A stretch of DNA of 64,000 nt from Saccharospirillum alexandrii_A (GCF_043641555.1 NZ_JBHZRJ010000005.1:248001-312000); one strand, 5' to 3'. Shown: positions 53,335 to 61,126, counted from the stretch's first letter. Notes: a model not told the origin generated them from the sequence alone. A program made the numbers and translations.

Positions 53335-53524
53335 CTTACCTAACTATTCAATCTAAAGAAAATACGCCGCACAGGGCAACCTGAGACACTGCTGTGCGCG
53401 GTAACCGGCATTTTGGCCGGTTTTCGTGCAGATGAATTACTGCTACTGATTTCTTTGCCAAGTTCCACAGATTAATTTCTGCGGACCAGGTATCTAAAAG
53501 CACTTTTTCTTACTATGCCTGTCC
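53335..53524 (+). repeat. RAYT 3' flank, copy C
   Basis: Close copy of 50404-50586, starting at the CCTAACTATTC that follows the RAYT stop and ending ACTATGCCTGTCC. The RAYT gene itself is absent. Confidence 0.85.
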
Positions 53525-53972
53525 ATTTTGTCATGACGTGGGTGTCTCAGTAGGCTCAAAAAGTACGCTTCACGGAGTAACCTGAGGCATTACTGTGCTT
53601 GGAAACCGGCAGTTTGACTGGTTTTCATGCGGATGAATCACCTCCACTGGTTTCTTTGCCAAATTCCAAAAATCATCTTTAAGAACGAAGCAGTTCAAGT
53701 TCCCATTTCTAAATGTGCCTGTCCTTTTAGCCCTGCGACAAAAAATGCACTTTACAGGGCAGCCTGAAGCTTTGCTGTGGGTGAGAATCCTGACTCAAAC
53801 CTAATTTTTCCATTTCGCCAGCCTACTTCCAACTTCATGCAGTATGCTTCGAGACTTTCAAAAAATCCGGTCGAATTTTTCTTGCTGCCCATTATGGTGG
53901 CTGTCCTATTAGCCCGCGAAAATCAGGAGCGCTAGGGAGCAAATTTTCTAATCAATAGCAAACTGCTAACTG

Positions 53973-54010
53973 GACACCCATCACAGTTACAAACTGTAAC
54001 GATGGGTGTC
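53973..54010. repeat. 38-bp REPIN-type palindrome
   Basis: GACACCCATC and GATGGGTGTC are perfect arms; inside, GTTAC and GTAAC form a second stem. Preceded by TGCTAACTG. It lies 92 bp upstream of the cold-shock gene. Confidence 0.8.
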
Positions 54011-54102
54011 ATTATAGTCACTGTAGTCCTTAGGTACCGCCTCCGTTTTATCGCTAAATCGCTCCACCGGAGCATACTTTTCTTATTTACAGGATACTCA
54101 TT

Positions 54103-54309
54103 ATGTCTACAGTTACCGGCACCGTAAAATGGTTCAACGAAGCAAAAGGTTTTGGTTTTATTGAGCAGGAAGGCGGCAAAGACGTTTTCGCTCACTTCAG
54201 CGCCATCACCGGCTCAGGGTTCAAAACTCTGACTGAAGGCCAGCGCGTCGAATTCACCGTCACTCAGGGTCAGAAAGGCCCTCAGGCGGAAAACATCACT
54301 CCTAGCTAA
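54103..54309 (+). CDS. cold-shock protein, CspA family
   Basis: 68 residues, a single OB-fold cold-shock domain with RNP1 KGFGFI and RNP2 VFAHFS intact. It binds single-stranded RNA and DNA and unfolds mRNA structure. It is one of the few plus-strand genes in the island. The leader between the palindrome and ATG is about 90 bp, with ACAGGA as ribosome site, and a strong terminator follows, so it is an independent unit. It may be an old resident or an accessory paralogue. Confidence 0.95.
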   Translation: MSTVTGTVKWFNEAKGFGFIEQEGGKDVFAHFSAITGSGFKTLTEGQRVEFTVTQGQKGPQAENITPS

Positions 54310-54331
54310 GTGCTAAGTGATTGATTTAAGG

Positions 54332-54358
54332 AAGCCCCGCTAAGCGGGGCTTTTTTTT
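54332..54358 (+). terminator. intrinsic terminator of csp gene
   Basis: AAGCCCCGC-TAA-GCGGGGCTT followed by seven further T. Confidence 0.95.
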
Positions 54359-54366
54359 GGAGTGAA

Positions 54367-54454
54367 TTAATGTGGACACCCATCACAATCAATAGCCCTT
54401 CTCTATGAAAATCATGGTCTTGATAGCCGACTAATGTGACTGTCCAATTAGTCT
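54367..54454. repeat. REPIN, copy 1 (88 bp)
   Basis: Starts TTAATGTGGACACCCATC and ends TGTCCAATTAGTCT; identical base for base with 55968-56055. Near its right end GACTAAT and ATTAGTC form a 7-bp stem with loop GTGACTGTCCA. Confidence 0.9.
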
Positions 54455-54474
54455 CTCCTAGTTTCTTGTTTTCT

Positions 54475-55647
54475 TTAACTGTTAATCTGTGCGGTTACAG
54501 AAACTCCCATTTTATTATATTTACTCAATATCTCCTCTAACGGAACGATGCCTTTCTCGAACAGATACTGTTTGTTATTACCAACAGCTTCGCTACGGAC
54601 CAGCATGGACTGCGCTAGCTGATCGTAGTCAACTAGTCCCTCAAACGTGTCATCTGAAGCCTGCAAGCTGCTTGATGACATTTCAATTAACAACTTAGTA
54701 TTTTCAATAATTATCTTGTCAGTTTCAGCTTCAATTTTTCCTATACTAGCGCTATTTTTTGTTGCTTCAAGTTGAAGCTTTTTGTTCTCAATAATATGTC
54801 GACCGATAACATCAATTGTCTTGCTAAGAGTGTATAATATTCCAGCAGCACTAGCCGCTAAAGTGGTTAGCTCTACTATTACGCTTCCTGAGTAGACTTT
54901 TTTTATCATCAGAGATTCACTGGCTCCGACCCCCTGATAGTAAGGAGTAATGCTATTGCATATTTCATCAATATCATTGCTGCTGGTCTGGCTAAGGTAC
55001 AATAGGTTATTATAGACCCCTTCAATAGCCAACAAAAAATATGAAAGATTGAAGGGGGTAAGCTTACCGCTTTCGATAGTTACTATTAGACTTGGGCTTT
55101 CGTCTATTTCAGCTCGAAACTTAGTACTATTTTCAAGATCAAGCTCATCTTTGAACACTATTCCAGATAATTGAGAGTCACTTAGAAAGTGAATTAGTTT
55201 TTTTAGCTTTGTTCGAGAATCCAATACCATTCCCGTCGTAGTTGCCCTTCTAAAATCACAAAGATCTATTCGACAGCTCTCCATTCTTATTGAAGACAAG
55301 TTAGCATCTATAAATTCGCTACCAGTGAACTTGCAATCTCGGCTATACAAACTGTAAAGGTCAGCGCTATTGAATGTACAGTACGAGATATCTGATTTTT
55401 CGATTTGAGAAAAGCACAATCTAGCATCAATGAATTTGGCCCCCTTAAAGTTCGCTCCCTCAAATATACAATTCGATAGATCGCATCGACTAAAGTCGAT
55501 AGCGCTCAAGTTTACATCTAAAAGCTTTAGCCCTGAAAGGTTCTCCCCTGACATATCAATCTCGATTCCTGGATTTTTCTCCCGAAAACTATTCCACTCC
55601 TTTGCTCCTTCTCGAATTAACGCCAGTAAATCAGTCCGAACGAACAT
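54475..55647 (-). CDS. pentapeptide-repeat membrane protein, unknown
   Basis: 390 residues. About residues 30-140 are pentapeptide repeats (A/S-D/N-L/F pattern: LSGLKLLDVNLSAIDFSRCD, LSNCIFEGANFKGAKF), a right-handed beta helix. A second domain follows, then a hydrophobic segment VELTTLAASAAGILYTL near 270 with SGSVIVE before it, a charged helix and a C-terminal tail. The ATG at 55647 has GGGGG 6 bases upstream. It is enclosed by two identical 88-bp REPIN copies. Function unknown; pentapeptide proteins can mimic DNA or mediate protein contacts. Confidence 0.65.
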   Translation of the reverse strand: MFVRTDLLALIREGAKEWNSFREKNPGIEIDMSGENLSGLKLLDVNLSAIDFSRCDLSNCIFEGANFKGAKFIDARLCFSQIEKSDISYCTFNSADLYSLYSRDCKFTGSEFIDANLSSIRMESCRIDLCDFRRATTTGMVLDSRTKLKKLIHFLSDSQLSGIVFKDELDLENSTKFRAEIDESPSLIVTIESGKLTPFNLSYFLLAIEGVYNNLLYLSQTSSNDIDEICNSITPYYQGVGASESLMIKKVYSGSVIVELTTLAASAAGILYTLSKTIDVIGRHIIENKKLQLEATKNSASIGKIEAETDKIIIENTKLLIEMSSSSLQASDDTFEGLVDYDQLAQSMLVRSEAVGNNKQYLFEKGIVPLEEILSKYNKMGVSVTAQINS

Positions 55648-55967
55648 ATTAACCCCCAATTTTAGCTTTGGCCTTGGCACTGTGTTGTTGGGCTTAGAGT
55701 TCTCCTACTTCTACAATACACTGTTTTGCTTACTCTCTGGAAAAAGCTGGCATTAGATGAATTGAAAGATGAATCCTGAGGACATCCAACATAGTCAGCC
55801 AACCTAGACACCCATCGTAACCAACATAGGCAAGCTATGGAGATCACTTAGGTGATAGTCGACTACTGTGTGTGTCCTATTAGTCATTCACTCCATTAAC
55901 TGAGTTGGCATAACCAGTTTGGCGCATTGACGCCGTTTGGCCAGGGCGTCCATCCCATCACCCATAG
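55648..55967. other. intergenic stretch with REP half-sites
   Basis: Contains GACACCCATC near 55808 and GATAGTCGACTACT, GTGTGTGTCC, TATTAGTC near 55851-55884. No gene supported. Confidence 0.55.
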
Positions 55968-56055
55968 TTAATGTGGACACCCATCACAATCAATAGCCCT
56001 TCTCTATGAAAATCATGGTCTTGATAGCCGACTAATGTGACTGTCCAATTAGTCT
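55968..56055. repeat. REPIN, copy 2 (88 bp)
   Basis: Exact duplicate of 54367-54454. A further REP unit (AAATGTGCCTGTCC TATTAGTC) follows at about 56063-56086. Confidence 0.9.
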
Positions 56056-56106
56056 TGCTTTTCTAAATGTGCCTGTCCTATTAGTCTGTTTTAATCGCGA
56101 CAAGAG

Positions 56107-56649
56107 CTACTCAACGACAACCCCCACAATCTGAAGTAAGTTATTTCGGGTCCTAACCCACCATGTCTCATTGTCAATTTCTATTAGGTCCAATGCTCTC
56201 GAAAGTATCGGTAGAGCCTCCTCTTCTTTCCCTAACTTAAGAAGACACTCACCATGCATTGCATAGGCGATATTCCGCTTTTGTTTGTAGTTATTTGATA
56301 GTGTCTCTAAAGGAATCAATGGCATCAGTCTCTCGCGGGGAAAGTCCTGCCTATCGTCATAGCTAGCACTGTAATACGGCTCTAGTGCCTGAGCAATTAT
56401 ATTCGCCAAAGAATTAGATTTCCGGGCATATTCGTCTAAAACCGGAATAGCGGCCACACAATCACCAGAGTTAAATAACTCTCTTGACCTTTCCTCTAAA
56501 GCATCTACATCGACCCTTTTTACTATCCCTAGTTCTGCAATTTCGAATTGCGATTCAGACACATCGAATGGGTCGTCAAATTCCTCTGTCTCAGAAAACG
56601 CAGTACTAGAGAACATTATCGTAATTAAAAATACTATTTTAGCTTTCAT
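56107..56649 (-). CDS. secreted helical-repeat protein (integron cassette)
   Basis: 180 residues with a signal peptide (AKIVFLITIMFSSTAFS). The mature part is helical: GDCVAAIPVLDEYARKSN and HGECLLKLGKEEEALPILSR are TPR- or Sel1-like units. No catalytic motif. The ATG at 56649 (AGGA about 10 bases up) lies 25 bp after the attC at 56675-56761, so the gene is the next cassette. Likely a periplasmic interaction protein. Confidence 0.65.
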   Translation of the reverse strand: MKAKIVFLITIMFSSTAFSETEEFDDPFDVSESQFEIAELGIVKRVDVDALEERSRELFNSGDCVAAIPVLDEYARKSNSLANIIAQALEPYYSASYDDRQDFPRERLMPLIPLETLSNNYKQKRNIAYAMHGECLLKLGKEEEALPILSRALDLIEIDNETWWVRTRNNLLQIVGVVVE

Positions 56650-56674
56650 AGTTTTCACTTCCTGGCCAAAAAGG

Positions 56675-56761
56675 CTCTAACGCTGAAATAAACAACGGCC
56701 CGTCAGGGACGTCCGGTGGAGGCCCTTTCGGGCTGGGACAGACTGAATGCGATTGTTAAAC
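56675..56761 (-). repeat. attC recombination site
   Basis: 87 bp. On the minus strand GTTTAAC (a perfect RYYYAAC, overlapping the stop of the 56761 gene) ... GTTAGAG, with a GC-rich hairpin centre (CAGCCCGAAAGGGC). It lies between two leftward genes. Confidence 0.8.
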
Positions 56762-57258
56762 TATTTCTCGACTTTATGCATCACGAATGGCTGCCAATCT
56801 GGCTCAATAGGCGGATTATCCACCGTGACCGGGTTCAGGAGCTTTTTCGCGAGCATGAGGTTACCTTCTAGTGTGTAAATATGAATCGAAAGTGCTAAAC
56901 GAAGATCCATCTTAGTTGCCATATTTAGAAACCTTTTCGGTAGTTCTAATGGCAGTAACATCAGCTCGCTGGCCTTCAGAACAGCAGGGATTTCATCAAC
57001 CTCCAGTTCGGGCAAGATATCGCTTTCGGACTTTTCCTCGTACTCGATTTCAACAGCTCTAACAAGTAGATCTAGATTACCGTTGTTGGCCAACGAAACT
57101 TCGCACCGGATATGATTAACTTTAGGGTCTTTGTCTAATTGCCATGCTGCAATAACTGCTACAAGCCGATTTTTCTTGTGAAAAAGGCTGAAATATCCCG
57201 AAATCACCGAAACAAGCAGCGCAGCAGATGAAATTCCAACAGCAATCCAATCAGTCAT
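56761..57258 (-). CDS. single-pass membrane protein (integron cassette)
   Basis: 165 residues. One N-terminal membrane helix (AVGISSAALLVSVISGYFSL), then a beta-rich soluble domain (VNHIRCEVSLANNGNLDLLV and RLALSIHIYTLEGNLML). No family recognised. The stop overlaps the attC core. Upstream, GGGACACCC REP sequence sits where the partner attC should be. Confidence 0.6.
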   Translation of the reverse strand: MTDWIAVGISSAALLVSVISGYFSLFHKKNRLVAVIAAWQLDKDPKVNHIRCEVSLANNGNLDLLVRAVEIEYEEKSESDILPELEVDEIPAVLKASELMLLPLELPKRFLNMATKMDLRLALSIHIYTLEGNLMLAKKLLNPVTVDNPPIEPDWQPFVMHKVEK

Positions 57259-57449
57259 ACTCGAAGCCGCCTCATTGCTACCGGGACACCCAACCTAATC
57301 CATTTATATAGGCTATCAAAATGCGGTTCCTGATAGTCGTTTAGTGTGGGTGTCTCAACAATGTTCGCTGTTGGGTGTCCTGTTAGCCTTTGTCCTGTTA
57401 GCCTCTTTGTTAGCCTTCGCTCCGTTGGGTGTCCTGTTAGCCTGTTAAT
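57259..57449. repeat. tandem REP tails
   Basis: GGGACACCCAAC and CTATCAAAATG, GATAGTCGTTTAGT, then repeats of GTTGGGTGTCCTGTTAGCC (57370-57444), some shortened to TGTCCTGTTAGCC or TTGTTAGCC. Confidence 0.7.
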
Positions 57450-57740
57450 CCTCGCCAGGACATGCCCACAGGCTTACCGTTTAGGTTACAGGACTACCTG
57501 GAACTGATTGACTGGACGGGCAAACAGATTCGAGCAGACAAGCGCGGAAGCATCGACCTAAAGGCACCACCTATTCTAGAACGCCTCAACATCGACGTTG
57601 AGCACTGGGTTTACAACACCCAGCATTTCGAGAGTCAGTTCAAAGGTATCGTCGGTACGGTTCTTTCAATTAAAGCACAGTGCCACCGGCTAGGGTATCA
57701 GCGAACACCGGGGCTGGCAGCTGCCACTCACTTAACCTAG
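57450..57740 (+). pseudogene. C-terminal fragment of a second RAYT
   Basis: Encodes PRQDMPTGLPFRLQDYLEL and the remaining ~95 C-terminal codons up to a stop. Compared with the RAYT at 49414 it shows many scattered substitutions (KQIRADKRGSIDLKAPP; LSIKAQCHRLGYQRTPG), so it is a different RAYT lineage, not a recent copy. No N-terminus. Confidence 0.8.
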
Positions 57741-58209
57741 CTTACCAATTCAAGAATGACTATGAGGGTACCCTGAGATTTTCCCGTGCCTGAAAATCGG
57801 CTTTTTGGCCCAAATACCTCAAATTTTCGATCTAGATCCTTCATCACCATTCAGCTTTGACGAGTCTCTACTTACGAACCCGACTCCTTTTCAAAACTCA
57901 CTCTGTTGGGTGTCCTGTTAGCCTTCGTTGGGTGTCCTGTTAGCCTTCCCTCCGAAAGGCGGCCTTCCTTGAATTCCTGTCGCCATCGATACAACATAAC
58001 AGGATGGATACCCAGTGACGTAGCAACATCTATGCTCCTAACGCCTTTCTTCTGAGTCATCTTATCCGCATGAACCTTGTATGCCAGAGTATAGCTGTCG
58101 TACTGAGTTTTTTAGTTATTCCCATATTGTCACCACTTAGTCTGAACAGTAAGCTACTGTCCGTTAAAGTGGTACAAGTTCAAGGTGTCGAGTCCAAAAC
58201 CCGAGTTTG
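57741..58209. other. gap with IS3 remnant and REP tails
   Basis: 469 bp. Two tandem GTTGGGTGTCCTGTTAGCC units at 57904-57948 and an IS3 orfA-like remnant. No intact gene. Confidence 0.6.
57872..58125 (-). pseudogene. IS3-family orfA remnant interrupted by REP units
   Basis: The minus strand reads KTQYDSYTLAYKVHADKM then VRSIDVATSLGIHPVMLYRW, the HTH part of IS3-type OrfA, with a frame jump at an A run near its start. After QEFKEGRLSEG the frame runs into tandem REP sequence and then a short tail. No orfB is present. Confidence 0.7.
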
Positions 58210-58827
58210 TTAAGGCTCTTGCCTATTTCCAAGTGATGATCTCATGTAACTAATTAATTCTTCACGTAACTTGGGTATTTCTTCAATAGCCTCTAACACT
58301 TTGTCCTGTCTTTTTAAAATTTCGTCTACATTATTTCGACGATATCCCTTTGACAGCAACTCATCTGTACTACGATATTTAGATGTAGTGTTGAATAATA
58401 TTCTTAGGAAATTTTCAAATACTGTATCGATTTCTTGTGGAATTACGAGTTGATTGTCTTGGTAGAAATCAATCAGGTCCACATAACTTCGTCTGAACTC
58501 CGCGTAAGAATTTTTATCTTCATAATTAAATGTTGCGCTTTGACGAAGCCTTTCGAGTAAATTTACTTTTTTGTTTATCTCGATGAGTACTTTTGCTTGC
58601 TCTTCAAATACACGACCATACTGAATTTGAAGCTTAATGCTCTCTTTTTCTAAATTTGATTTAAACTCTTCTAGTGTTCTTTCGGATTTGAATGTAATCG
58701 ATGCCTTATATCCCTCAACATCCTTATCCAGCCAATGCTTGATAATAGTCTTTGCAAGGTAGGCGAGCGCTGTAATTGCAATAGCACTCTGCCCAAATAG
58801 AATCACTAAATCCTTTACCATTTCCAT
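58210..58827 (-). CDS. membrane-anchored coiled-coil protein (integron cassette)
   Basis: 205 residues. One N-terminal helix (VILFGQSAIAITALAYLA) followed by charged helical sequence (FKSERTLEEFKSNLEKESIK, KVLIEINKKVNLLERL). No known domain. The ATG directly follows the GCTAAGGC end of the attC at 58828-58889, so the gene has no leader of its own and would need an upstream ribosome site or reinitiation. Confidence 0.65.
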   Translation of the reverse strand: MEMVKDLVILFGQSAIAITALAYLAKTIIKHWLDKDVEGYKASITFKSERTLEEFKSNLEKESIKLQIQYGRVFEEQAKVLIEINKKVNLLERLRQSATFNYEDKNSYAEFRRSYVDLIDFYQDNQLVIPQEIDTVFENFLRILFNTTSKYRSTDELLSKGYRRNNVDEILKRQDKVLEAIEEIPKLREELISYMRSSLGNRQEP

Positions 58828-58889
58828 GCCTTAGCGGTTACAGCATTGGCGCGATCTTATTTCGCGTCCACTGCCTGTGATTGTTAATT
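58828..58889 (-). repeat. attC recombination site
   Basis: 62 bp. On the minus strand AATTAAC, arms CAGGCAGTGGACGCGA and TCGCGCCAATGCTG with single unpaired bases, ending GCTAAGGC. Its left half is nearly identical to that at 60363-60422. Between a stop at 58894 and a start at 58827. Confidence 0.8.
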
Positions 58890-58893
58890 GTAG

Positions 58894-59376
58894 TCACTCT
58901 GACCTAGGTACATTCCGGGGTTTTTCTTGAAGCTTTTCTTCAACTTCCTTCTTGAATGAATTTAGTTGTAAGTGAAATTGAGAATTTGATGCAATTTCCC
59001 CAATTGCAGAAGCAAATTCTTTTTGGTCGTCTGCAATAGAGTGATTACGATCTCTAACAACTTTAATAGGGTAGATATCGTCAGAACGTTTAAGTTTGAA
59101 AACTTCTTTTGATATTTCCACTTGCTCACTGACAATTTTTACCACATCAAAACCAGTTTTTTCTTTTGGTTTAAACCTTTGTGCTAAAGCAGCCATTGGA
59201 TCGTAGTCGGCTTCAACGTATTCTATGTACTCCTTTAGTTTAACTTCGATTTCTAGAAATTTACTCAAAGATAATTCTAGGTCATGCAAGACATCTTTCA
59301 CTTCCTTTCTGTTTTGAATAACGTCTTCAGCAGCCCCTTTCCCTTGTTTCAATAAATCGTCAAAGTTAAAAGCCAT
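58894..59376 (-). CDS. coiled-coil protein paired with EEP nuclease
   Basis: 160 residues, mostly helical and charged (VKDVLHDLELSLSKFLEIEV, KLKEYIEYVEADYDPMAALA), no membrane segment. The ATG at 59376 has GAGGA 7 bases upstream and begins 10 bp after the EEP stop; a longer frame would overlap it. The pair lies between two attC sites, so it probably travels as one two-gene cassette. Could be the EEP protein's partner or inhibitor (inference). Confidence 0.65.
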   Translation of the reverse strand: MAFNFDDLLKQGKGAAEDVIQNRKEVKDVLHDLELSLSKFLEIEVKLKEYIEYVEADYDPMAALAQRFKPKEKTGFDVVKIVSEQVEISKEVFKLKRSDDIYPIKVVRDRNHSIADDQKEFASAIGEIASNSQFHLQLNSFKKEVEEKLQEKPRNVPRSE

Positions 59377-59386
59377 TTTTAAGTCC

Positions 59387-60298
59387 TCATGGTCTCGTAA
59401 TTTCACACATTACAGGTAGGTGATCAACGAGACATTTGCTATTTTCAAAGTCATTTATGAAACCGATATCATCTATGACTTTCGTACTTTCCTCATTTAG
59501 ATGCCAAACGCCTGTCCCCAGAAAACTGCCAGAAAACATTATTTGGTCATATGAATGCCAAACCGTCCCTTGAAACTGCTTATACTTATGAGTTCCAGAT
59601 CTAAATGTATCGTTGTCCACTAAATGATCATACTTTTTGTCAGAAACAACACTTCTCCAAAACGGATTATAAAAAATTTCCTTCGGATAATTTCTAACAG
59701 AATCATGGCAACGAGTCGAGTTTAAGTTAATTAAGATACTTTCATCGTAAGGATTGTCGTTAAAATCCCCCATAACAATTACATCTTGATTCTCACTCAT
59801 CAGTTCTTTTGCAGATGAGTATACCATATTTGCGGCTGCAATCCTCCGCTTTTCGCCATCTCCAATTATTCGACTAGCCCAATGGCATAGGTATAGCTGA
59901 ATCTTGCTATTGTCATCTAGATTATCTATTTCCACTAACTGAGCTGCTTTTACAGTGCTTCCAGTCATAGCCTTCGTTAAATAATATTGGTGGCTCACCT
60001 TAATTTTCGAAGAATTATAGATAACGGCAATATCAAACCTAGACCGCCCTAGGTCACTAGTTAAGTCTAAGACTTTCAAGTTAGTTAAATGCGTATCTAA
60101 ATAGGTGTTTATATGGGCAACGTCTTCTGTTGATACTTCACAAATAGCGACCAGATCACATGACTTTTCCATAATCAGTTTTTTAATGTGATCACATATA
60201 GTTGCATAATTTTCCATATTAGCTTTTGAGCTAGCACTTCGGGCTGCTGGCGATAATGCGGTATTCCACCAAGCTAATTTTAAGTTATACAACTGCAT
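59387..60298 (-). CDS. EEP (endonuclease/exonuclease/phosphatase) family protein
   Basis: 303 residues. EEP landmarks are in order: LAWWNTAL at the start, E54 in LVAICEV, RSRFDIAVIYN, H139 in LYLCHWASR, D178 and N180 in VMGDFNDNP, and D292-H293 in DHLPV at the end. The fold cuts phosphodiesters with Mg2+, either DNA, RNA or inositol/lipid phosphates; the LCHWASR and WHSYDQIMFSGS segments resemble the nuclease branch. No signal peptide, so intracellular. The start is uncertain between ATG 60298 and GTG 60310. It is the first gene of a two-gene cassette. Confidence 0.85.
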   Translation of the reverse strand: MQLYNLKLAWWNTALSPAARSASSKANMENYATICDHIKKLIMEKSCDLVAICEVSTEDVAHINTYLDTHLTNLKVLDLTSDLGRSRFDIAVIYNSSKIKVSHQYYLTKAMTGSTVKAAQLVEIDNLDDNSKIQLYLCHWASRIIGDGEKRRIAAANMVYSSAKELMSENQDVIVMGDFNDNPYDESILINLNSTRCHDSVRNYPKEIFYNPFWRSVVSDKKYDHLVDNDTFRSGTHKYKQFQGTVWHSYDQIMFSGSFLGTGVWHLNEESTKVIDDIGFINDFENSKCLVDHLPVMCEITRP

Positions 60299-60362
60299 TC
60301 GAATTGGCACCCTAAAATCTTCTAGAACATTCTGTGTAAATGAATTACCAGCCAGACAATAC

Positions 60363-60422
60363 TATTAACGTCTGTAGCAGTTGCGCAGGATTTTTCGCGT
60401 CGACTGCCTGCATTTGTTAGGG
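60363..60422 (-). repeat. attC recombination site
   Basis: 60 bp. On the minus strand CCCTAAC ... GTTAATA with arms GCAGGCAGTCGACGCG and GCGCAACTGCTACAGAC that pair with bulges. It starts 2 bp after the stop of the gene at 60425. Confidence 0.8.
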
Positions 60423-60424
60423 AT

Positions 60425-61084
60425 TCACCCATTTTTCTCATCTTTACCGAGCTCCCAGCCCGTCATAAACACTCGCACAGTGGTAACAGTAGAATTGCGT
60501 TCTACATTTGTAATTAGTGACATTTTCCGTTCAGTAGGCAATCTAAATGAACCTTTTGGAAGGTTCATGGGCTGGCCAAAATCCAATGCTCGATGACCTT
60601 TTGGCCACGCTATTTCAACCTTCGCACGATTGTCAGCCCTGTCAGTTTGAATGACGTAAGAAACTAAAGAACCTGATTCCGCGTCGTGTATAGGAAAAAC
60701 AATAGGCGTTTCGTTATCATTTTCGTCAACTAGCACAGTTAATACTCGTTGAGGTTCATGATAGATAAATCTACTTCCAAACCATTCTCCTAGACTCGCT
60801 TCCTTTTTTTTAACGCGGAAAATCGAAAATATTAGGTTAGCAAGAAAAAAGAGTGGAATTGAGTAAAGAATTACGATTAATCCGTTTATAAGAGCTTTAA
60901 GCCAAGTTGCTTTCTCTTCCAAAGTCCATTGCGGAAAAATCAGAAAAAGAACTACAAGGAAGCCAATATAGTTTAATCGAGCACTTGTGTCTGACAACGG
61001 AGCTACGGTTTCTGAAATAGCATCACGAACCCATAACCTTAAATAGCGCTTCGCTCGAACTATCTTAAAATTCTGATTCTTCAT
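60425..61084 (-). CDS. two-helix membrane protein (integron cassette)
   Basis: 219 residues. Two hydrophobic helices (LNYIGFLVVLFLIFPQW and LINGLIVILYSIPLFFLANL) followed by a beta-rich cytoplasmic domain (RVLTVLVDENDNETPIVFPI, RADNRAKVEIAWPKGHRAL). No family recognised. CCCTAAC at 61120-61126, read as GTTAGGG on the minus strand, is the R' half that opens this cassette. It is the most upstream gene of the array in its own direction. Confidence 0.65.
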   Translation of the reverse strand: MKNQNFKIVRAKRYLRLWVRDAISETVAPLSDTSARLNYIGFLVVLFLIFPQWTLEEKATWLKALINGLIVILYSIPLFFLANLIFSIFRVKKKEASLGEWFGSRFIYHEPQRVLTVLVDENDNETPIVFPIHDAESGSLVSYVIQTDRADNRAKVEIAWPKGHRALDFGQPMNLPKGSFRLPTERKMSLITNVERNSTVTTVRVFMTGWELGKDEKNG

Positions 61085-61126
61085 AATCATCCGATTTTGC
61101 AAGACCAACTGACATTGAACCCTAAC

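Larger units (their letters stand above)
53133..54102. other. 970-bp repeat-rich stretch
   Basis: No intact gene. It is made of RAYT flank copy C (53335-53524), a diverged copy (53555-53730), a scrap around 53735-53800, a twice-seen 75-bp repeat (53265-53340 and 53833-53905, both with CTTGCTGCCCATTA) and REP units, then the leader of the cold-shock gene. Confidence 0.7.

Noticed and set aside
50605..57948. Regularly recurring GTGTCC...TTAG motif as a CRISPR array
   Set aside because: Copies are irregularly spaced, in both orientations, variable in sequence and lie between genes; they fit REP elements, and no cas gene is present.
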